A stretch of 64,000 nt of DNA from Epiperipatus broadwayi (taxonomy: Eukaryota; Onychophora; Udeonychophora; Euonychophora; Peripatidae): the NCBI GenBank assembly GCA_028023455.1, contig JAQFVV010000281.1, forward strand, positions 806,001-870,000, given 5' to 3'. Under the pieces are notes generated by a model. It searched no databases, was not told where the DNA came from, and saw only the letters and a list, made by a program, of their open reading frames with translations. The position numbers and the translations under genes were made by a program. Positions 12,240-23,659 of the stretch are shown one piece after another (the stretch's first letter is position 1; each line of letters opens with the position of its first letter).

Positions 12240-12450
12240 TTTATTTGTTATTATTAAAAAAAGCAAAAAAATCAAAACCCGCCGCCAAAAAAAAAAACAA
12301 AACACCCGTATTTAAAAATCTAAGAGAAACAAGAAGTCCCATTTTATTTATTATTATTAAAAAAAAACAAAAAAATCAAAACCCCATATTATTTGTTATT
12401 ATTTAAAAAAACAAAAAAATCAAAACACGCCATCCAAAAAAAAAACCCTG
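12240..12450 (+). repeat. A-rich tandem repeat inside the TIR element
   Basis: Three diverged units of roughly 45-100 bp begin at about 12240, 12345 and 12387. Each reads as ttatttgttattattaaa, then an A-run, then caaaaaaatcaaaac. The surrounding 11900-12990 is low-complexity A/T with several further A-runs. Confidence 0.7.
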
Positions 12451-13184
12451 TATTTATAAATGTAAGATAAAATACCAAACAATTCTTTTCGTTTATAAGG
12501 AAATACAGACATCTGAGGTGAAGTTTGTGGGACAGGTTTGAATTTTTTTTGCTAAATCAATCAACAGCAACCCCTCTCATTTTTAACATAATTCAAAAAG
12601 AGAGTGTCGATTCTAATTTTACATAACGACAAAAAAAAAAGAAAGTCGTATGTAAAGCAAATTGTGTATATTTGAGATATTCCAAAAAAAGAGTTAAAAC
12701 TGTCCTTTATTACTTTGAAATGTATCAAATCCAAAACAAAAAAATAAAAGACATCTGTAAAAAAGAAACAGTAGATTTAGAATGGAAATCCCCTCTTCCA
12801 AATAAAGGTGTATGTCAAAAATTATGCACTTTTGAGATCCAAGAAAGGTCAAACTGTCCATTATAGTTTTAAATTTATCAAATGAAAACCAAAAAGAAAA
12901 ATAATTATGTCCAAAACAAACAACAACAATATATTAAATATTAAAAAAAAAATTACAGCTGTATGTCAAAATACAATCTATTAGATAAAAAAAATCTAGC
13001 GGCCCGGTAATGTTATAACACTCTGTTTTTAACTAGAAACAGTACCACTAAAGGCTGCACAGTTAATAGTTTACTAGAACCGTTATTGTATAGAAGCAAT
13101 AAATAAGGGAATATTCTGTTTCATAACGAGTATATTGACATATCTGCCTTTATGCTATTAAAAAGTGGTCAGATCATTTTAAAG

Positions 13185-15390
13185 ATGGATGAAAGAGTTG
13201 ATTAGACACAAGTAAATCAAAAAGGTGAAAATTTAGATACAGACACAAGTATAGAAGAAAGGTTGGTGTGCCAACAAGCATTTAGTGAACCTGCAGAAGA
13301 AATGCATCAACATATTCAATCATTAGAGGAGAACCGAACAATGATTCAAATTCCAGAGACCCCTTACCAAAAAGTGATTCCTATGTTAGGGGATCAATTG
13401 ATGCCATCAAATGAAAGTGAATCCATCACATTACAAATCCTTTAGGAGATGATGCTGAAGATGACTGCTCTGGGAACAAATATGGCTAACATGGAATCGA
13501 GATTCAAGTCTAAGTTAGAATCAAATATGGCCCACATAGAATCAAATATGGCCAACATAGAAACAAATGTGGCTAACATGGAATCAAATATGGCTAACAT
13601 GGAATTGAGATTCACGTCTAAGTTGGAGTCAAATATGACCAGTATGGGAAATCAGATGTATAGATGAATTAATGATCTCAAAGGAGATTTAAATAGTAGG
13701 TTGGATAATATCGCAACAAAAGCCGATGTCAACCAAGTTGAGGTTGGTTTAAAAGGGGATCTATTTCAATTTCAAGAAGACATGAGGAAAGGATAAGTAG
13801 GAATTGAAGAGAAATTAGAGGTGAGAATTCAGGAAGTCAACATGCAACTATCCAAAAAGAGTAGGACAGTTGTTGCAGGATGTGGGAAAAGTGAGAACTG
13901 ATAATGATGAAGTAAAGCACAGGGTTAAAGAAGAAAGTAGTAAGTGTCAAAAGCATGTCAACGTATTTGCTGAACATATTACTGTTCATATCGACTGAGA
14001 GATCAAACAAGTTTATCAGACCCAAGAGGTCATGAATAAAGCGGTGTAAAGTAAACAGAACATTTTTAGGGAAAAATTACAAGCTGAGCTTGAGATGGTC
14101 AAAGCAAAGTTGAACAATATTTCTGTGACTCACTATGCTGAAAACAAAGGTTGTGATGAGAATCTTGGATCTCTTACCCATTGTTTAGCTTAGTTGGGGG
14201 ATAAGGTAACTTCCATGGAGACTGATACAATAATTGGGAAGACCACAGACTACTAATGAAACACATGAGAGATTGAATTCCTTAAATGAGGTCCTACAAC
14301 ATAAATCACAATCTGGGGACATCCAGCTGTGCCAGTTATATGTAAAACCAGCTAGGCAAGCTTTGAAAGGAAATGAATGAATTGATGGGAGTTGAAAGAA
14401 ACCAAATAATGGAGTTCTTATGAGTCAGACCTCAAGGGATGATCTAGGTACTCAAGATCAGTATGGGGAGAGCATAGCTGCTTCTAAAACATTTGCTGAG
14501 ATAGAGGAGACTAATTTGCTTTGCCCGTGTCTGACTGAGAAACAATACTATGATCAGCATATGGTTGATGAACCTCATCAAACGAAGAATCATATGGATT
14601 CTCAAGAAGTGAATAAAATTCAAGGGATCACTTCACAGATAAATGTGATACTTAAAGTGTTTAAAAGCTTTTTGAACAAAGCACCCACATAACTTCTTCA
14701 AAGTTTAGAATTATATTTTTTAGTTAGCAGAGGTTTGTCGGAAGCTGAGTTATTATTGCTTATAGTCATTTCCAGGGTGAAACATTAATGTGGTGGGAAT
14801 CACTGTATCAAACCCCATCCACATTTGAGGAATATCAAACTTTATTGGTGTGTAATTTCTGGAATCAGGATAGACAAGAAGCCATTCTATACCACATACT
14901 CCAGGAAAGATACAAGTTGATGTCTGGGGAAACATTTGTGAAGTTTTTTCGATGACAGGTCACCAAATTATGCACACTGGATACTTACCACCTCACAGAA
15001 TCAGAGATCATACAGATAGTTAAGAGAAACTTGCCATTGCATATAGAGCAATCCCTTCTATGTACTAGTGCAAGAAATGTAGAGCAAGTTGCTGAACTTT
15101 TGGCCAGTATAGATTTAAATAATACCAATTTATCTACACGAGGTCCAGAAAAAAGAAAGGATGAGCCTTCAGTTAATGCTATCTTCTATTGGAAAAGGAA
15201 GGACAACACTTATACAAATCCTCGAAAGGAGAGGATACCACCAACCAATGCATCACAATTATGGTCTCCGAAGCACACACAACCAAACAAAAGCAAAGCC
15301 ACCAGAGACTCATCACCGAGTTCAGGAGGCTCTCCAAAACTGGGATGCTGTAAGTCTACACCCCAGATTTAAAAAAAAATCAAACTAAAG
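13185..15390 (+). pseudogene. gag: gag of Ty3/gypsy element E2, broken by several stops and frameshifts
   Basis: The ATG at 13185 is the likely start. In-frame stops occur at 13203, 13443, 13665 and 13795, with more downstream. Readable pieces are 13263-13445, 13449-13667, 14420-14692 and 15031-15372. The N-terminal part holds short repeats of the form ESNMANM (13461-13640), predicting a coiled coil, then LDNIATKADVNQVE, which parallels LENMATKADIDKIK in the minus-strand ORF at 55986-57785. A capsid-like region spans about 14790-15120 (aromatic pairs, SGETFVKFF, then a stop and ESEIIQIVKRNLP), ending in VEQVAELLASID. The last part is basic (15130-15390), fitting nucleic-acid binding, but I see no CCHC knuckle. 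Role: structural protein of the retrotransposon particle, no longer expressible. Confidence 0.75.
13461..13640 (+). repeat. 21-bp repeats coding the Asn-Met coiled coil of E2 gag
   Basis: A 21-bp unit (gaatcaaatatggccaacat and variants) recurs about six times, coding seven-residue units of the type ESNMANM. The period equals one heptad, so the DNA repeat directly builds a coiled coil. Confidence 0.85.
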
Positions 15391-15396
15391 AGGTAC

Positions 15397-16017
15397 TTGA
15401 GGCCTAGTTTTTCACCTCAAGAAACCATAAATACTCTGAGAAACAAAAGACTTTTGACAAGGTGGAAGATCACCAATATGACATATTCATGTGATGATGG
15501 TGTGCCAAATTATGCTCAACAAAGTTGCCCTATGATAGAGATGCTGTGTGAGAATTTGCCAATTAAAGCACTATTGGACTCTGGTAGTCAAATTTCGGTC
15601 ATTTCTGATCAATTTTATAAAAGGATACTGAGTAAAAATCCAACGATTAAAATGTTACCTTTAAAGTCTATGCAAGTGACAATGGCCAATAGTAGAAAGG
15701 CAAAGTTGGAACAAAAACAGATCTGGGTAGAGATCATGTCTAACCAAACTACACTCTATCATGTTTTCTTGATACTAAATGGATTAATTCATGATGTAAT
15801 CTTAGGGGCAGACTTCTTGCACATGAACTCTTGTGTTGTTGATTTCTTAAATAGGATTATAAAAATAAATGAGGATACCTTAGAAATGACATTACCTACA
15901 AGGTATGGTCTTTCTGAGGTAAATTGTATATTATCTAGTATAACAGAATCATTGATTGACACTAAACTTGCAGAATCAAATCTACTTGAAGGTGAGGATG
16001 TGAGTTACATTCTCTAA
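15397..16017 (+). pseudogene. pol (PR): Retroviral-type aspartic protease region of element E2
   Basis: An open stretch of 206 codons. The active-site motif LLDSGSQISVI (DSG, near residue 60) and the downstream flap-side motif DVILGADFLH (near residue 130) identify a pepsin-like retroelement protease, which cleaves the polyprotein during particle maturation. It follows gag in another frame, and reverse transcriptase follows at 16086. This domain alone has no internal stop, but it is part of a broken polyprotein. Confidence 0.85.
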
Positions 16018-16085
16018 TTTATCAATTCAATCCCATTTTTTCAGAAATTTCAGGAGTTATCGAAGGTATCCAGAAAAGGATTAAA

Positions 16086-16814
16086 TTGATGACTGACCAG
16101 CCATTGCAATCCAGATCGTATCCTATACCTTATCAGTGTAGGCAGGAAATTTCAAAACAACTTAGCAAAATGTTAGAGTGGGGAATTATTTCCAAATGTT
16201 CTTCACTGTATTGTAATCCAATTGTAATGGTGAAGGAGAAAGATGGGTCAATGAGATTTTGTTTGGATGCCTGGCAACTAAACAAGATTACCATTCATGA
16301 CAGGAACATTTCCCCACCCATACATGACTTGTTCATAAGATTTGGAAATAAGAAGATATTTTCCACCTTTGATCTAACTTCAAGTTATTGGCAGATTGAG
16401 ATTCACCCGGACGATCGTCAATACACTACCTTTAGGTATGAGGGTTACACATACCAGTTTAATAGGATGCCATTTGGATTAATAAATAGTGGAGCTGGTC
16501 TGATCTGATGCCTGGATAGAACTCTATCTCCTGAGGTTAAGCGAATCATGACTATATACGTGGATGATGTAATCATTGCATCCACATCAGTTGAAGAAAA
16601 TCTTCAACATTTGATTGTGTTTTTTCAGGAATGCTTCCAAAAAGGGATTAAGATTAACTTTAAAAAAAGTACATTAGTTTCTAACCATGTGGTATTTTTA
16701 GGCCATATTGTGAGTTGTAATGGAATAATGCCTCATCCAGACAAAATTAGTGTAATTCAAAACTTTCCTAGACCTGTTAATAAAAAAAATACGATCATTT
16801 TTCGGGTTGTGTAA
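16086..16814 (+). pseudogene. pol (RT): Reverse transcriptase region of element E2
   Basis: Clear Ty3/gypsy reverse transcriptase. Motifs in order: an IVMVKEKDGSMRFCLD segment, FSTFDLTSSYWQIEIHP (catalytic Asp of motif A), FNRMPFGL (motif B), and YVDDVII at about 16557 (the two catalytic Asp of motif C), then FLGHIVS. Breaks: an in-frame TGA at 16506 splits it into 16086-16508 and 16548-16814, and a +1 frameshift near 16790-16807 follows, after which CNFYHRFY continues in another frame. The domain copies the element RNA into DNA; as it stands it cannot make a full enzyme. Confidence 0.9.
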
Positions 16815-17860
16815 TTTTTACCACCGTTTTTACTGCAATTATTCTAGCCATACAGAGCCATTATTGAAATTAATATGGAAGGAAAAAGATGAAAGTGGAC
16901 TGAAGAGCAGAATAGTGCTTTTGAGAAAATCAAGACATGGTTTTTGGAACAAGTTATGCTGGCCTTCCCTGATTTTGACAAACCCTTTGTGGTCCAAACG
17001 GATAGCAGCAGTTATGGATTGGGGGGTAACATTGTCTCAAATACAGGCAGATGGATGTCCAGGTGTCCTCTATTTTATAAGCTGACTCCTGAAAGGCCCT
17101 GAAATTAATTATACCGTGACAAAGAAGGAGGCATTAGCTATAGTGTGGGCTTTTCAAAAGTTGTGACAATTACTTCTCGGATCAGAGGTTATTGTGATCA
17201 CAGATCATAAAAGCCTCCAATTCCTAAATCACAGCTATTTAACAAATGCTCACCTTATTAGGTGGAGTTTGCTGTTACAGGAATTTAACTACACCATACA
17301 GTATTGTAAAGGGCAGATGGATGTCCAGGTGCCCTCTATTTTATAAGCTGACTCCTGAAAGGCCCTGAAATTAATTATACCGTGACAAAGAAGGAGGCAT
17401 TAGCTATAGTGTGGGCTTTTCAAAAGTTGTGACAATTACTTCTCGGATCAGAGGTTATTGTGATCACAGATCATAAAAGCCTCCAATTCTTAAATCACAG
17501 CTATTTGACAAATGCTCACCTTATTAGGTGGAGTTTGCTGTTACAGGAATTTAACTACACCATACAGTATTGTAAAGGGCAGATGGATGTCCAGGTGCCC
17601 TCTATTTTATAAGCTGACTTCTGAAAGGCCCTGAAATTAATTATACCATGACAGAGAAGGAGGCATTAGCTATAGTGTGGGCTTTTCAAAAGTTCTGACA
17701 ATTACTTCTCGAATCGGAAGTTATTGTGATCACAGATCATAAAAGCCTCCAATTCCTAAATCACAGCTATTTAAAAAATGCTCACCTTATTAGGTGGAGT
17801 TTGCTGTTACAGGAATTTAACTACACCATACAGTATTGTAAAGGATCCGAGAATGTCATA
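16807..17860 (+). pseudogene. pol (RH): RT connection and RNase H region of element E2, triplicated and broken
   Basis: Continues the RT from CNFYHRFYCNY at 16807. The RNase H part is recognisable in pieces: a TKKEALAIVWAFQKL-like segment, then VIVITDHKSLQFLNHSYL and ENVIADALSR at 17844-17878, including the conserved catalytic-type TDHKSL and ADALSR motifs. A 266-bp segment occurs three times in tandem (17047-17844). Because 266 is not a multiple of three, each copy shifts frame, so the enzyme cannot be made. Frameshifts also occur around 16880-17000. Confidence 0.85.
17047..17844 (+). repeat. Tandem triplication of a 266-bp RNase H segment
   Basis: Copies at 17047-17312, 17313-17578 and 17579-17844, each opening gcagatggatgtccaggtg and closing at cagtattgtaaag. 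The period is exactly 266 bp. Copies 1 and 2 are nearly identical; copy 3 carries private changes (for example a C for G in aaagttctgac). Confidence 0.97.
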
Positions 17861-19161
17861 GCTGATGCACTCAGTCGGAATCCGTGTGAGTCAGAACAGA
17901 ACCATCTATCTATAGAAAAAGCATACATCACAAATATCAAGGCAAGTATTGATAGCAATGTAGAGGATGGATTGGAAATGTTACCCGAGTTGCAACTTAT
18001 GGATCAGAGACTATGCCCTTTTATAAGAAGTTTGAAAGGTGAAGAGAATTTGAATGTACATAAAAATCTTACTTTATACCAATTAAGAGATCAAGTATTA
18101 TTATGTAGGATTGATGAAAATACAGACGAGTGGAGGGTAGTAGTACCGGAAGTATTGCACATCCCACTGATCATGTATATTCATGGTTTGTATGGACACT
18201 ATGGTGCTCATAAAATGGAGTATACCATCAAAAATTTGTTTTGTTGGCCAGGTATGTACAAAGACATCCTGAAAGTAATTCGAGGTTGTATAGTGTTCCT
18301 TAAAGCCAAGCCAGTCAACCAAAACTATAGTGAAATGTCAAAGTCCATCATTCCTAATAGACATAATAAGATCTTGGAAATCGACTACTATGGACCTTTG
18401 CCTCCATTTAACAAGCAAAAGTACTTGTTAATTGCTTATGATATCTTTTCAAAATATGTCTCTGCATACCCTATACCTCAAGCTAATGCTAGATATACCA
18501 TCAAAGCATTGGACACCTTACAATTTGGTGAGATAAAGAAACCAAAGGTCATACTAACTGACCATGGTTCTCCTTTCTTATCTAAGCAATGGAAAGATTG
18601 GGTGGAAAAGCTGAAAATCAAACATGTGCTCACATCTATTAGAAATCCACAGTCCAATCCTTGCGAACGCATAATGTGGGAGCTTGGACGTCTTTTTAGG
18701 ACTTACCTAGTGGATGAGCACAGAGGTTGGGTAAAACAGACTGAGAAAGTAACAAATTACATAAACTGGAGTGTGAATGAATCTACTGGATTCACACCCA
18801 GTGAACTTCATTTTGATAAACTTGTACCACTTTTATTTAAAAAATACCAACCCACCATTGGACTGAACCTACATGAAGAGGAAGCCAATATTTGCTTGGC
18901 ACAACAGGATTAGCACAGCAATCACGTTTAAGGAATAATAAAAATAGGAGAAGGAAGGTACATAAATTTGTAGGGGATAAAGTTTTTGTAAAGGTGCAGC
19001 CTGTTAGTAAACTGACTAAATATAAGTATCATAAATTTTTTCCTAAATATGATGGTCCATTTGTTATTGTTAAACAAGCTAACTCTAATGCATTTTGGTT
19101 GAATATCAATGGTGAAATAAAAGGGACTTACAATTCTACAATTCTGAAACCATGTTTTTAG
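17726..19161 (+). pseudogene. pol (IN): Integrase region of element E2 (with end of RNase H)
   Basis: ORF 17726-18913 (395 codons) carries the end of RNase H and most of the integrase; the ORF at 18892-19161 carries the C-terminus in another frame, so one frameshift lies near 18890-18911. Integrase parts: an HHCC-like zinc domain (HGLYGHYGAHK then CIVFLKAKP, where the second Cys is replaced by Phe), the catalytic core with Asp in EIDYYGPL, Asp in LTDHGSPF and Glu in NPCERIMWELGRL, and a C-terminal GPY/F module (FFPKYDGPFVIVKQ). Order PR-RT-RH-IN is that of Ty3/gypsy (Metaviridae-type) elements. The lost zinc-domain Cys and the frameshift mean it is inactive. Confidence 0.9.
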
Positions 19162-21582
19162 TTAGGAAGGAAATATAGAGGAAATTAGTGCAGGTTGGAT
19201 ATAAAAAAAAAGGATGGAAAGTGGATTTTAAACTGCACTCATGATTGCCATTTATGTGTTGTTCGAAAGAAAACAACATGGAAACTAGTGAAAATGGAAA
19301 AGGTGTTTTGTGGTGAGAGTACGTCCGACTGTATAATTGAGCATGTATAGGCTACTTTCAGAACTGACTGAGATATGAGGGTGTATTTTACTATGTATGT
19401 ATATGGACACTCCATATTACATGCAGTTATTCTAGGGTCTTATAATTCTGCGGAGCAGGACAAGAAGCCAACGAGACAAGTTTTCATGCTGCCTAAATAG
19501 GAGTATGGAACTGGTCAGATTCTAATACACTCCATCATAATACAATTATATGATAGACAGTACTATTTAAGTAGAAATTAAATAGAGAAATTAAAATGAA
19601 TTATTGAATATGAATGTTAAAAGGGGTCAAATCTCGTACAAACATAAAATTGTAATTTAGTAAACCAACTGACAGGGAGAAAGAGATAGATAATTACAGA
19701 TAATTTATTATATGAAAAGGAAAATAAACCTCTATGGTGATGGGACATTGAATGTAAATATTTTTTTTATTCTAGTAAATGTGAAAAGTTTAAAAGGATT
19801 AAACTTTTAACCTTTTTGGATTGGGGGAATTGTAAGGATCGCTATAATTCTCATTCCTATTCTTACCATTAAATGCATTTGAACATAAATATATACATGG
19901 ATGTGTTGATTTATAAAAGATAATACATCTATTGAACAGTTCGAATTGATGATATATAATGCTATGAATAAAAATTATATTGTAGTTTAATAAACTGGAA
20001 ATGCTTGAAACAAAATCATAAATTTTGTTATTAAATTTAATTTTATTATTTTAAAATAACAAATTTGACAGAACAATTAAGAAAGTTTTATAAAGAATAA
20101 AGGTAAAGAAACGATTTTATAATGTAGTGTTGTAATGCTAAGGGGAGTTGAAATCTTTATACAATGTATGGAGTGACCATGACAACAACAAACAACTATT
20201 TTTTTTCTAATGGCTGGAAAAATTAAAAACATATAGAGAAAGTTATATGCAAGATTTTTTTATATTCATTAATGACAGCAATTCTGATAATTTGACTATC
20301 ATATTTTAGTAAAATGTTTTCAGCATTTTAAAGAAAAAACAAAGATGCATGGAACTGTAAGTTTTTTTTGATTTGATCTATATATGTAAAAAAAAAAAAC
20401 TGAAACGAAGGAATATCACTATACATCCATTGGGATTGAACTTTTATATAAACTATGAAAATTAAAAAAAATAAACAAATTATAACCGGTTGATTAAAGC
20501 ATAATAGGAACCAAGATTTTTTTATTTTATTGATAATTATATTGAAGTATTTGCTATAAAAAATATGTAATAAAATACTCATTCACATAATCAAGCATTT
20601 GATAATTCTAGAACTGTTGGAAGTTTTAAATTTAATAACGTTTAACATCAAAAGAAAAAAAATTGACTTTAATCATGTTTTGTTTATTATAGCTAAAACG
20701 TTTCTAGTGCTGATATAAGGAAAGAATTATACGTATATATATACTAATGGAAAAAATGATGCAGATGTGCTAAAAGTCATTTTGAAAGGTCAAAGGCAAC
20801 TCAGACGGGTTTTGAAGAGGGCGAGGAACACGATCCATAGGTGTGAATTCTCACCATCACATATATATATAATGGCAACCATATATTATGTAAAGTTGTA
20901 TAGATCAATGATAAAAGTGGCCAAATCAAAGATTATCGAAACTACTTGGTCAACTTGTGGGAGTTGGATAGATCATAGAAGACACTACTTTGGATAATGA
21001 AGTAAATAAAAGATGCTGAAAATTCTCAATCTACTATAAATTTTTCCATTTAAAGAAGATGCTCATGTTTGATCAAGATGTTTACTAAATCGTTCATAAT
21101 TTTATGTTGATATGTAACTGTTTGTTCGTTATGGTTAACATACTGATGCTATAAAATTTTAAGGTTTTTCTCTTCTTCATTTATGTATTTATTTATTTTT
21201 ATTTTTTTTACTTCCACATTGGATTTTTTGAGCTGGAAGTACCAAAGAATTTAGATGTATGCATTTCATGATATAAAATGTATTTTTTTTTTTAAATAAG
21301 AAAAAAAATATAAATGGTTCTATTAAAAAAAAGAGAAGGACTAGACTATGATGAAATGAATATAAATGAAGGTAAGACTTATTTTTGACTCATTAACAAC
21401 ATAACATTTAGTAACAAAATTAATTATTAATAAAACCTATATTACTCTTTATTAACATGACACATACTAACAATTACTTATAAAATCAATTGATGGCAAT
21501 TCCAGTTCTCATGATTTATAATAGTAACATATGAACCCATTAGTTCAATTATATGTATAAAATAATAATTTGTATATTGATA
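19162..21582 (+). mobile_element. 3' non-coding region of element E2
   Basis: About 2.4 kb between the integrase end and the 3' LTR. No envelope-like gene is seen: ORFs at 20328-20582 (minus) and 20767-20997 (plus) have low-complexity or unremarkable sequence. No clear polypurine tract precedes the LTR (the bases before it read tttgtatattgata). Confidence 0.5.
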
Positions 21583-23143
21583 TGATGATACCTTTTTTAA
21601 AAAAAAAAAGAATAATAAATAACAAACAATGTCATTATTTTAGATTGGTATTAAAGATCATAATTTTTTTTTTAATATGATGGCATGAAAGGTAGAGACC
21701 TATGTATACAAAGAATGACCTATAGTTGATGATATTATTTTATGTATTTTTTTGTGTTATTATTTTAATGAGATTGAGAAGAAGTGTAGGAATCATATTT
21801 ATGGTGTTTTAAAATGTATATTTAAGTATTGAAATGTGTTATGTTAAGATAAAATAAATTTGTTGATTTTAATTGATTTTACATCAAGGATTATCTATAA
21901 TTTGTTGAGAATACATCATTGAATTCACGTATCTCTTGATATGGAAATATATATGTAATATGTATCCAATAAGTGTACTATATAAACCATAACATCAAAT
22001 CATTGCCAACATTGGCTAGATACATTCTTATAATTTATACCTGAACAGAGTAATTACTCAGATCATGACTGAGTTTGAATTCTAAGGAATCTAATGGATT
22101 GACATGAAAATTGTCTGGATCCTGTGCATATTGCCAAATGAATGGGGGTTGAATGATAGTAAAAATCCATTTTGGTTGTAGTGTTATTGGATCTTTCGAA
22201 TTTTCTGTAGATGGCCAGATTCTTGTTTCGGCAAATGTGATGGGATGGATTTGGGTAAATGGTTAGAGATGGGTCGATCCGTTACATGTTTGGAGCATAG
22301 TTTCAATTTAGACTTACATTAATGGTGTTAAATTGTAGAGTAATAATTTTATCCATATTTGGAAAATTTGTGTTGTAGAAAATCTAGGGTTTTGAGGGTT
22401 TGATTGGATATTTGATTGTTGGAGTTTGGTTGGTTCTATTACAAGTGTTGATGATGGATGGGGAATTTTTGTCATTGTCTTGAGGATGTGATGTGTTCAT
22501 GCCACTCATGATTGATTGATTTTATTCACTGCTCCAGCCCAAATTATGTTATTAGTTATTAGTTATCATGAAGCTGTTAACAGTAGTCCTGCCATGATTT
22601 TGCCTCTGAGACTCCAAAGAGAGCAAGGCAATGTTTCTTTTGATATATGTATAATATTAGCCTCTAAGACTCCCAAAGATGAGCAAGGCAATCTTTTTTA
22701 AATAGTATCCCCTAAGACTTGGATGTAAGCAGGGCACTGCAATAGTGTTTGCAGAAAACTATTATGGGTTGCAGTAGCTTAGAGAGACTGAAATGTGATG
22801 ATCATCTGAGTGTTCATGGATCATTGTATACTTTAAAAGCAGTGATTAAATTTGTTTATCTATCTCAAAATTGTGAAATGCTAATCATTCTTTTGGCTTT
22901 CAGTATCTGTCGGATCTTTAAAAGAATGGATGAGTATATAACCTAAATATATATAGCTTATTTTTCAAGAACTGTTGATAGTATGTCATTAGTCCATTAC
23001 ATTTTTTTCTTGACACCTTCGTTTAAGGCCTTCTTTCATCAATTTATTTTCCATTATGATTTTCATCATTTATTCATATTCCATTACATTTTGATGTGAC
23101 AATGCGGTCGGCTATCTGTTTGTCTATTCATTGCTCCGTTACA
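21583..23143 (+). repeat. 3' LTR of Ty3/gypsy element E2
   Basis: Same-orientation match to 9118-10740, starting TGATGATACC and ending CCGTTACA, directly followed by a (AT)n stretch. It has one fewer copy of the 58-59-bp internal unit than the 5' LTR. Divergence from the 5' LTR by numerous substitutions fits an old insertion and the broken pol gene. Confidence 0.85.
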
Positions 23144-23217
23144 ATATATATATATATACATATATAATTAAAACAAGTCATAAATTTCGTAACTTGCTTT
23201 TAAACTTGCATTTTGTG

Positions 23218-23325
23218 ATCACTAGGTGGACCTTACCAATAGCTCTAATCAAGCTTTTATTTTATATGTGCCAAAAGAGAAAATAAAATAAAAGCTTGAT
23301 TAGAGCTATTTGTAAGCTCCATCTA

Positions 23326-23330
<5 letters not shown>
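23218..23330. mobile_element. 113-bp palindromic hairpin element (MITE-like)
   Basis: Arms of about 50 bp: atcactaggtgga at 23218 to about 23265 pairs with 23285 to tccatctagtgat ending at 23330, with a short loop near 23266-23284. Each arm holds agctctaatcaagctttta or its complement. The right arm is followed at once by the long (AT)n run. The structure could be a miniature inverted-repeat element. Confidence 0.6.

Positions 23331-23390
<60 letters not shown>
23331..23390. repeat. (AT)n microsatellite, about 60 bp
   Basis: Uninterrupted alternating A and T, the longest such run in the window. Confidence 0.98.
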
Positions 23391-23392
<2 letters not shown>

Positions 23393-23659
23393 TGACAAAT
23401 CATAGACCAAGGTAATAAACAGATTTCAAATTCAAAACTAAATCTAATATTAATCAAAAATAAAATTTAACCATCATTATTGCAATGATTGCATCAAACA
23501 ATTCATAAACCACAACCATTAATTAGTTACCTTTGACATGTTTCACACAATATGTCAAATAAAGTATTTTTTACAGTCACACTTCAATATAATGTATAAT
23601 TATAGCTGTATAATTTCTTCTATTCTCTTTCATTCCATTGCAATGAAAAGAAATATTTT

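Larger units (their letters stand above)
11100..13081. mobile_element. Nested 1,982-bp TIR element, possibly Merlin-like, inserted in the E2 leader
   Basis: The left end (11100-11185) and right end (12997-13081) are inverted copies over about 80 bp. The element starts GGTTCTAGTA and ends TACTAGAACC. The flanks gttatttt (11092-11099) and gttattgt (13082-13089) match at 7 of 8 bases, as for an 8-bp target duplication. Eight-base duplications and TIRs starting with GG suit the Merlin (IS1016-type) superfamily; hAT and P elements also make 8-bp duplications. The interior is A-rich low complexity with one ORF of 88 codons (11626-11892) and no full transposase, so the copy is non-autonomous. Confidence 0.7.

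Noticed and set aside
19162-21582. Envelope gene downstream of the E2 integrase
   Set aside because: No ORF with a signal peptide, cleavage site or membrane anchor is present; only short chance ORFs.
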